A stretch of 11,396 nt of DNA from Chrysochromulina parva. Its lineage: Eukaryota; Haptophyta; Prymnesiales; Chrysochromulinaceae. Shown in pieces: positions 6,866 through 11,396 of this stretch. The position numbers and the translations under genes are program-made. The stretch lies in NCBI GenBank assembly GCA_002887195.1, contig PJAB01001930.1, positions 1 to 11,396 on the forward strand, read 5' to 3'. The notes beneath the pieces were generated by a model. That model did no database searches. It was not told the DNA's origin and worked only from the letters and a program-made list of their open reading frames with translations. Position 1 is the stretch's first letter; every line of letters begins with the position of its first letter.

Positions 6866-9380
6866 GGTACTGATGCTGCAGCGATGCGTCGAGTTGGGTG
6901 AAGGCGCCCGAGAAGACGAAGAGCACGTGCCTGATGAGAGAGGTCATCAGAGGTCATCAGAGGTCATCAGAGGTCATCATGGTGAGCACGTGCCTGATGA
7001 GAGAGGTCATCAGAGGTCATCAGAGGTCTTAAAGGACATCAGAGACCATCAGAGGTCACCAGAGGCCATTAGAGGCCATCAGCGAAGGCGAAGGGCACGT
7101 GCCGTGTGCGTAGGATGGCAATCAGAGGCAATTAGCGGTCATCAGGGCACGCGCCGTGTGCGTAGGATGGCAATCAGAGGCAATCAGAGGCAATCAGAGG
7201 CAATCAGAGGTAATCAGGGCACGCGCCGTGTGCGAAGGATGGCAGCCTCTTCCTCTCGTCGGCTGGTAGCGCCGCCGCCGCCGCCGGGATGATGATGACC
7301 GACAAGGGGGCTGGGGCGTCCAAGGCGTGGCGGCATGCCCGCCTGCGCCGTCGCGGGCTGCAGAGGAACCTCCGCATCCTCCATCAGCTTGAGGAATGCG
7401 AATTGCACCTGATGACGGAAGTCATTAGAGGTCATTAGAGGTCATTAGAGGCCATCCGAGGTCATCCGAGGCCATCGAGGCCACTCAGAGGCCATGCGAG
7501 GCCATCAGAGGCCACTCATCAGAGCTCATCAGCGAGCGCACCTCCTTGGTATTGACCCCGTTGCCACCGCCACCTCCAAAGACACCTTGCGATGCTTTGA
7601 CCGCGAGCTTATCCACCTCGTCCACATAGACTATCCCAAACTCGGCTAAGCTCACGTCGCCGTTGGCCGCGGGCACGAGCGCGCGCACCTGCAATCAGTG
7701 GTCATCAGAGGTCATCAGAGGCAATCATAGGTAATCATAGGTCATCAGATGCAATCAGTCGCACTCAGATGCAATCAGTCGCAATCAGAGGAGCTGACCG
7801 CATCTTCGACGTCGGCGCCCACGTAGCCTGTAGCGCTAAACTTGGTCGCGTCGGCCTTGGCGAAGGGCACTCCCAGCAGCCGCGAGAGGGCGCGCATCAG
7901 GTGCGTCTTCCCCACACCTGCCATCAGCGGTCATCAGTGGTCATCAGAGGTCATCAGAGTTCATCAGGTCTTCAGAGGTCTTCAGAGGTCTTCAGAGGTC
8001 TTCAGAGTCTTCAGAGGCAATCAGAGGTCATCAGAGGCAATCAGAGGCAATCAGATGCAATCAGCCCACACCGGACGGTCCGAGCAGCAGCACGTTCGGC
8101 TTCACGTGATGTGTCTCCGCGAGGGCGGGCTCGGCGAGGCAGCGCCGTGCGAAGTTGTAGTGGTCACACACGGCGACCGAGAGCGCGCGCTTTGCCTCGT
8201 CCTGGCCGATGACGAACCTGTGGGGAGTGGGGCGTTGTAGTGAGCACTTGCATGCAGGCCGTGAGGTTCGGGTCGTCTATAGGCCGAGGACGTACCTGTG
8301 GGGAGAGGGGCGTTGTAGTGAGCACTTGCATGCAGGCCGTGAGGTTCGGGTCGTCTATAGGCCGAGGACGTACCTGTGGGGAGAGGGGCGTTGTAGTGAG
8401 CACTTGCATGTAGGCCGAGGACGCACCGGTTGAGATGCGCCTTCATCGGATGAAGGAGGCAATCAGCATGCAATCAGCGAGGACGCACCGGTTGAGATGC
8501 GCCTTCATCGGATGAAGGAGGCAATCAGCATGCAATCAGCGAGGACGCACCGGTCGAGATGCGCCTTCACCTGCCTCGGGGTGAGTCGGAAGTCACGGAT
8601 CGCCTGGCGCATGTGTGCGACGGCGGCGCGCTCGGTACGGCGCGTGTCTAGGGGCGGCGCCTCCTCGGAGCGCTCGGTACGGCGCGTGCTCTCGGCGCGC
8701 TCGGTACGGCGCGTGACATCCGCCGCCGAGGAGAAGGGATCGTTCGATGGCGTACCTGTGGGGAGAGGGGCGGGCGCCGTAGTGAGCACTTGCATGCAGG
8801 CCGAGGAGAAGGGATCGTTCGATGGGCGCTGCTGCTGCTGCTGCTGCTGCTGCTGTCGCTGCTGCTGCTGCCGCTGCTGCCGCTGCTGCTGCAAGGAGGA
8901 GGAGGAGGAGGAGGAGGAAGAGGACGGCGGCGGCCACATGGATGTCGGCTGCTGACCGCTACGGTCGATGACCACGCGCCCGGCGGCCTCCTGCGGGTCG
9001 ACGCGCCCGGCAGGCAGCTCAAGCGGGCCCTCGTCCTCGATGAAATCACCCGCGAGCCCGCTCAGGCCGCGGCGCCGTCTGACGCGGTGCTCGGCGGCCT
9101 CGCGTCGGATCTGCTCCGCCTGCTCCTCGGACGAGAGCGGCCGCACCTCTTCGGAGGTTTCTTCGGACGCACCGACGGCGTGCAGGTATGACTCGAAGCT
9201 CGTCGCCTCGTCCACTGGCGGCAGCCGGCGCGCGTAGGCCGCCTTTGCCGCCTCCGCCTCTGCAGCGGCGACCGCATCGGAGGCCTGGCCGATGAGCGAG
9301 GCGAGCGGGCTGTGCGGCCGCGGCCATGCGAGATTGTGCACGCCGCGCCGCTGGAGGCGCGGGAGGAGACGGCCAAACAT
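5465..9380 (-). CDS. CLPX: ClpX-type AAA+ unfoldase, probably organellar, 10 or 11 exons
   Basis: Minus-strand exons in order are 9380-8551, 8217-8072, 7917-7799, 7688-7542, 7408-7227, 6930-6684, 6410-6324, 6187-6132, 5921-5852 and 5656-5465. They join in frame to 691 residues. The N-terminus [13 protein letters not shown] is Arg-rich and lacks acidic residues, like a mitochondrial presequence. Then come polySer and polyGln tracts and [22 protein letters not shown], the ClpX/HslU entry motif. Visible AAA+ elements: Walker A GPSGVGKT (about 323-330), pore loop GYVG (356-359), Walker [10 protein letters not shown] (384-392), VLFVFSGAF, arginine-finger segment EPEFIGR (R569), and sensor-2 TGARGL (629-634). 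There is no CxxC zinc-binding domain and no RKH loop. The region where ClpX carries its ClpP-binding IGF loop is a polyGln tract. It resembles a divergent bacterial ClpX-like clade with LLLGP, EPEFIGR and LRHFKFELP motifs. Eight of the nine long introns contain arrays of the 10-bp family, four (counting the possible one in exon 1) contain introners, and two have inferred GC donors. Start ATG at 9380; a GTG upstream was not used. Confidence 0.88.
5657..5851 (-). repeat. ClpX intron (GC-AG) built of 10-bp CTGATTGCCA/CTGAGTGCCG array
   Basis: Sense strand: the exon ends GCCGAACAG, the intron opens GCGAGTGCCACTGATTGCC, and 10-bp units run to about 5700. It closes with CGACCGCCGAGCAG, a near copy of the upstream exon end. 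Only a GC donor keeps EQ-TGARGL in frame. Confidence 0.8.
5922..6131 (-). repeat. ClpX intron with decayed exon copies and TGATTGCC units
   Basis: The sense-strand intron starts GTGCGCGCGAGATC. It holds an internal copy GTATGAGATCGAACTCGTGC of the downstream exon start (GTACGAGATCGAGCTCGTGC), then TGATTGCC units, and ends CTATTATGGCAG. Confidence 0.8.
6188..6233 (-). mobile_element. Introner-like element, copy 2
   Basis: Sense strand ACATGCAAGTGCTCACTATG, C-rich tract, CTCTCCCCACAG. It forms the 3' end of its intron. Confidence 0.8.
6286..6314 (-). mobile_element. Introner-like element, copy 3 (truncated)
   Basis: Has TGCATGCAAGTGCTCACTAC but breaks off after GGCGCG, lacking the pyrimidine tract and AG. 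Confidence 0.7.
6411..6450 (-). mobile_element. Introner-like element, copy 4
   Basis: TGCATGCAAGTGCTCACCAC to CTCCCCACAG; abuts the exon at 6410. Confidence 0.8.
6490..6529 (-). mobile_element. Introner-like element, copy 5
   Basis: TGCATGCAAGTGCTCACTAC to CTCTCCCCACAG, followed by the 33-bp exon copy beginning GTACGCC. Confidence 0.8.
6700..6782 (-). repeat. In-frame antisense array insertion in a ClpX exon with 29-bp flanking duplication
   Basis: Plus-strand 6700-6728 and 6754-6782 are the same 29 bp with one mismatch. Between them lie TCTGATTGCC units. The 54-bp insertion unit adds 18 residues ([10 protein letters not shown] repeated, with IRGNQRQS between). The array is opposite in orientation to every intron array, no AG-GT arrangement removes it in frame, and it stays open. 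Confidence 0.85.
6795..6865 (-). repeat. CTG/CAG repeat coding polyGln in ClpX
   Basis: Encodes runs of Gln broken by Pro (Q10-P-Q5-P-Q5) between LQHQYR and EAEAKEE, at the position of the ClpX IGF loop. Confidence 0.9.
6931..7226 (-). repeat. ClpX intron (GC-AG) with 10-bp arrays and repeated exon-start copies
   Basis: The sense-strand intron opens GCGCGTGCCCTGATTACC and the downstream exon opens GCACGTGCTCTTCG. Further partial copies of GCACGTGCC with CGGCGCGT-like flanks recur inside (near 7080-7100 and 6985). Arrays CTGATTGCCT and CTGATGACCT fill the rest. Only a GC donor at 7226 gives [12 protein letters not shown] in frame. Confidence 0.8.
7409..7541 (-). repeat. ClpX intron with degenerate CTGATGGCCT array
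   Basis: Opens GTGCGCTCGCTGATGAGC and closes TTCCGTCATCAG; the downstream exon starts GTGCAATTCGC. Units vary (CTGATGGCCT, CTAATGACCT, CGGATGACCT) but hold the 10-bp period. Confidence 0.8.
7689..7798 (-). repeat. ClpX intron with CTGATTGCGA/CTGATGACCT array
   Basis: Opens GTCAGCTCCTCTGATTGC and ends ACTGATTGCAG, so the 3' splice site itself arises from a repeat unit. The downstream exon starts GTGCGCGCGCTC. Confidence 0.8.
7918..8071 (-). repeat. ClpX intron splitting Walker A, 10-bp array with 7-bp duplicated flank
   Basis: Opens GTGTGGGCTGATTGC and the downstream exon opens GTGTGGGGAAGACGC. Inside are CTGATTGCCT, CTGAAGACCT and CTGATGACCT units. It ends CTGATGGCAG. Confidence 0.85.
8218..8256 (-). 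mobile_element. Introner-like element, copy 6
   Basis: TGCATGCAAGTGCTCACTAC to CACTCCCCACAG. It supplies the 3' splice site before the exon at 8217. Confidence 0.82.
8296..8334 (-). mobile_element. Introner-like element, copy 7
   Basis: TGCATGCAAGTGCTCACTAC to CTCTCCCCACAG, internal to the 8218-8550 intron. Confidence 0.82.
8374..8412 (-). mobile_element. Introner-like element, copy 8
   Basis: TACATGCAAGTGCTCACTAC to CTCTCCCCACAG, internal to the same intron. Confidence 0.82.
8756..8798 (-). mobile_element. Introner-like element, copy 9, in ClpX exon 1
   Basis: TGCATGCAAGTGCTCACTAC to CTCTCCCCACAG, with the flanks CCATCGAACGATCCCTTCTC duplicated on both sides. It is open in frame: insert plus one flank is 75 nt. 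Removal as an intron would need a GC donor near 8827 (72 nt, also in frame), because the upstream copy has no suitable GT. Confidence 0.78.
8828..8925 (-). repeat. polyGln- and polySer-coding microsatellites in ClpX exon 1
   Basis: CTG units interrupted by CGC/CCG, then GGA units, encode Q-rich and S10-type tracts upstream of the AAA+ domain. Confidence 0.85.
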
Positions 9381-9537
9381 GACGATCACGCTTGCTTTCT
9401 CGGCACAAAATCTCCGAAACCGTGGCTTTTCCCTCACAGTTCTCCCCAGGTGAGACGGAGGTGAGAGTTGTTCGATCGCTCACGCCACGCTAACGCCCAA
9501 TTTTTGGACTCGGCTTCCGCGGGGTCCGCGCAACGTG
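9381..9537. promoter_or_regulatory. Divergent intergenic region between ClpX and the C2/EF-hand gene
   Basis: Only 157 bp separate the two start codons, so promoters and both 5' UTRs must share it. No core motif was recognised with confidence. Confidence 0.35.
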
Positions 9538-11396
9538 ATGAAGAGCGTCAAGCTGCCCGCCTCGCCCAACAGCGGTTCGCTGCGCGTGCGCCTCTCGCAC
9601 GCCATCGGCCTGCGCTCCATGGACAGCAACGGCTACTCGGACCCGTACGTCAAGCTCACGCTAGGCAATAAGACGCACAAGTCGGAGATCGTGAAAAAGA
9701 GCCTCAACCCGCGCTGGGACAAGGACTACTTCTTCCGCGGCGGCTTTGAGCAGCTCGTTGCGCTGCCGCTCCAGGTGCACGCCTGGGACTACGACCGGTT
9801 GAGCATCCGCAACGATCCGCTCGGCAACGGCTCGATCGATCTGCGTCAGTTGGACCTCGGCTCGTGCCAGGCCGTGGACTGCTCGGTGCAGCTCAAGGAC
9901 GAGCAGGCGACGCCCGGCGAGGTCTTCTTCACCATCCAGTGGCAGCCCGACGCGGGCGCGGCCCATGTGCCGCCGCCGCCGCCGCCGCCGCCCGCCGCGC
10001 ACGTGTCGCCGCTGAGCTACGGTGGCGGCAGCGTCGGGTACGGCAGCACCTATCTGAACGGCGCGTACGGCAGCAGCGGCGGCAGCGGCGTAGTACGCCC
10101 CTTGGGCGCGGTGCAGGCCAAGGTGGCCCAGACGTTCCATCACTTCGACGCCAACCGCAGCGGCTTCCTCGACCACAGCGAGCTGCGCAATGCGCTCCGT
10201 CATTATGGACTGAGCGACCTGACTGTCGAAGGGGCGCAGGTGAGTGCCGTTGAGTGCCGTTGATTGCCTGTTGATTGCGGGCGGAGCGGCAAAGGGGCGC
10301 AGGTGCGTGCCACTGATTGTCCGTTGATTGCCCGTTGATTGTCCGTTGATTGCCTTTTGATTGTCTGTTGATTGCCTGTGGAGCGCCTGTGGATTCTCCG
10401 CTAATGGGCGTTGATTGCGACGCTAATGGGCGTTGATTGCCCGTGGAGCGCCTGTGGATTCTCCGCTAATGGGCGTTGATTGCGAGCGCAGTCGGTGGTG
10501 CGCCGGTATGATGACACCCCAGATGGCAAGCTCGACCTCGCCGAATTCACCGAGCTCATCCGAGATGTCGAGGCGGGCGTGGTGCGCAGCCCAGGGCGTA
10601 ACCACGCCTACTACCCTGCATGCATGCGAGTGCTCACGACGGCGCTCGCACCCCTCTCCCCACAGGTGCGCAGCCCAGGGCGTGACCACGCCTACCCAGT
10701 GCCCGCGCGTGTCTCGGCCGCCTTTGACGCCTACGACGCGGACCAGAGCGGCTACATAGACCATCGTGAGCTTCGGGCTGCGCTGCGCCACTATGGGTAC
10801 GTTGATTGCCATTGATTGCCATTGATTGCCATTGATTTCCATTGATTGCCATTGATTTCCATTGATTGCCATTGATTGCCATTGATGGCCATTGATTGCC
10901 ATTGATTTCCATTGATTTCCATTGATTGCCTTGGACTACGTTTAAGTGCGGCTGAGTGCGACTGATGACGTCTGATGACGTCTGGTCTGAGTGCGTCTGA
11001 GTGCGTCTGATTGCGTCTGATTGCGTCTTGATCGCATCTGATGGCTCCTCTGATGACATTTGATTGCGTCCCTCATCAGGTTCGAGGCGACAGAGCCCGA
11101 GGCCATCGCCCTTGTGCGCGTCTACGATGACGACCCGAACGGCAAGCTCGATCGCATCGAGTTCGCGACGCTGGTGCGCGATCTCGAACGCGATCTCGAA
11201 CGCGATCTCGAACGCGATCTCGAACGCGATCTCGAAGGCCGCCCCTGCATGCAAGTGCTCACGACGGCGCCCGCCCCCCTCTCCCCCCACAGGTGCGCGA
11301 TCTCGAGGGCGGGATCGTGCGGCGCGAGGGGCGTGCCGCCAAGCAGACCGAAGCCGAAGCGCGTGGCATGGCCCCGGCGGGCTACCAGCACGGCGC
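9538..11396 (+). CDS. C2-domain protein with four EF-hands, cut by window edge
   Basis: Exons 9538-10239, 10492-10581, 10666-10796, 11080-11173 and 11293-11396 (open at the edge) give 373 visible residues. Residues about 12-130 form a C2 domain: SLRVRLSHAIGLRSMDSNGYSDPYVKL, shown in pieces as SLRVRLSHAIGL and DSNGYSDPYVKL, then HKSEIVKKSLNPRWDKDY and AWDYDRLSIRNDPLG, with the Asp residues expected for Ca2+-dependent phospholipid binding. A Pro-run and Gly/Tyr/Ser linker follows. Four canonical 12-residue EF loops then sit at 204-215 (DANRSGFLDHSE), 241-252 (DDTPDGKLDLAE), 288-299 (DADQSGYIDHRE) and 324-335 (DDDPNGKLDRIE). The two EF pairs resemble each other (RHYG then DLE/DVEAGIV), suggesting an internal duplication. 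Likely a Ca2+ sensor recruited to membranes; the partner is unknown. All four introns are repeat-derived. Confidence 0.88.
10240..10491 (+). repeat. C2/EF-hand intron 1: TTGATTGCC array with copied exon end
   Basis: The donor is GTGAGTGCC after GGGGCGCAG; inside, AAAGGGGCGCAGGTGCGTGCC at about 10292-10312 copies that exon end and donor. Units CGTTGATTGC and a larger repeat (CTGTGGATTCTCCGCTAATG, twice) fill the rest. Ends GAGCGCAG. Confidence 0.85.
10582..10665 (+). repeat. C2/EF-hand intron 2: minimal 84-nt introner intron
   Basis: The first 30 bases (start GTGCGCAGCCCAGGGCGT) repeat the first 30 bases of exon 3 with one mismatch, then the introner follows and ends CCCCACAG. Length 84 nt is divisible by three with no stop, so retention would add 28 residues. 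Confidence 0.85.
10622..10665 (+). mobile_element. Introner-like element, copy 10
   Basis: GCATGCGAGTGCTCACGACG to CTCTCCCCACAG; abuts exon 3. Confidence 0.82.
10797..11079 (+). repeat. C2/EF-hand intron 3: long CATTGATTGC 10-bp array
   Basis: The donor GTACG is followed by about a dozen near-identical TTGATTGCCA/TTGATTTCCA units (10800-10930), then degenerate CTGATGACGT, CTGAGTGCGT and CTGATTGCGT units. Ends CCCTCATCAG. Confidence 0.9.
11174..11292 (+). repeat. C2/EF-hand intron 4: 12-bp GATCTCGAACGC array plus introner
   Basis: It starts GTGCGCGATCTCGAACGC, repeats GATCTCGAACGC about five times, then the introner. Exon 5 starts GTGCGCGATCTCGAGGGC, so the amplified unit derives from the copied exon start. 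Confidence 0.88.
11247..11292 (+). mobile_element. Introner-like element, copy 11
   Basis: GCATGCAAGTGCTCACGACG to CCTCTCCCCCCACAG; abuts exon 5. Confidence 0.82.

Larger units (their letters stand above)
8218..8550 (-). repeat. Large ClpX intron: three introners at 78-bp spacing plus 62-bp tandem units
   Basis: The exon ends CTCGACCG, the intron opens GTGCGTCCTCG, and the downstream exon opens GTTCGTCATCG, giving LDR-FVIGQ. Inside, a 62-bp unit (starts at 8417 and 8479, with a partial copy in the exon at 8541) repeats exon end plus CTGATTGC units. Introner units recur at exactly 78 bp (8216, 8294, 8372). Confidence 0.88.

Noticed and set aside
5690..8065. Regularly spaced repeats resembling a CRISPR array
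   Set aside because: Units are contiguous 10-bp tandem repeats without unique spacers, and they fall inside introns of a eukaryotic gene.
3767..11292. Terminal inverted repeats on the introner
   Set aside because: Apart from CTG at one end and CAG at the other, no inverted repeat was seen, so a classic DNA transposon structure is not supported from this window.

Overview
The window reads as compact nuclear DNA from a GC-rich single-celled eukaryote, most likely an alga. A haptophyte or pelagophyte fits best: dense genes on both strands, small GT-AG introns, polyQ/polyA-rich proteins, and introner-like repeats. This taxonomic call is inference from gene content and architecture. No organelle, phage or bacterial operon features were seen.

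Seven genes were resolved, most of them by hand-joining exons: (1) BUD13 splicing factor, minus, 3' end cut off by the window edge (1-473); (2) an RNF5/RNF185-type membrane RING E3 ligase, plus, with a 19-nt microexon (668-1471); (3) a glutaredoxin/SH3BGRL-like protein, minus (1948-2589); (4) a membrane-anchored NanM/YjhT-type Kelch beta-propeller, plus, 3 exons (2828-4385); (5) a small unrecognised protein, plus, 3 exons (4661-5215); (6) a ClpX-type AAA+ unfoldase, minus, 10 or 11 exons (5465-9380); (7) a C2-plus-four-EF-hand protein, plus, 5 or more exons, running off the right edge (9538-11396). Genes 1/2, 3/4 and 6/7 are divergent pairs with about 160-240 bp between starts. Genes 2/3 and 5/6 converge.

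The most interesting content is in the introns of genes 4, 6 and 7. Two repeat families appear to have made them. Family A is a ~40-48 bp introner-like element (11 copies) that starts near GCATGCAAGTGCTCAC and ends in a pyrimidine tract plus CACAG. It supplies a branch-site-like CTCAC, the polypyrimidine tract and the 3' splice site. Family B is a 10-bp-period array whose units nearly all keep CTGA (CTGATTGCCA, CTGATGACCT, CTGAGTGCCG, CTGACGAACC), so each unit resembles a CTRAY branch site. In most of these introns the first bases copy the first bases of the downstream exon, so the 5' splice site looks like a duplicated piece of exon. Most downstream exons begin with GT, and where the inferred donor is GC the downstream exon begins with GC in the clearest case. 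Two further family-B insertions lie outside introns and in the opposite orientation: one in the gene 2/3 intergenic region and one read in frame inside a ClpX exon. Both are flanked by duplications of 20-29 bp. Together these suggest active or recent intron gain by insertion with variable-length target duplication.
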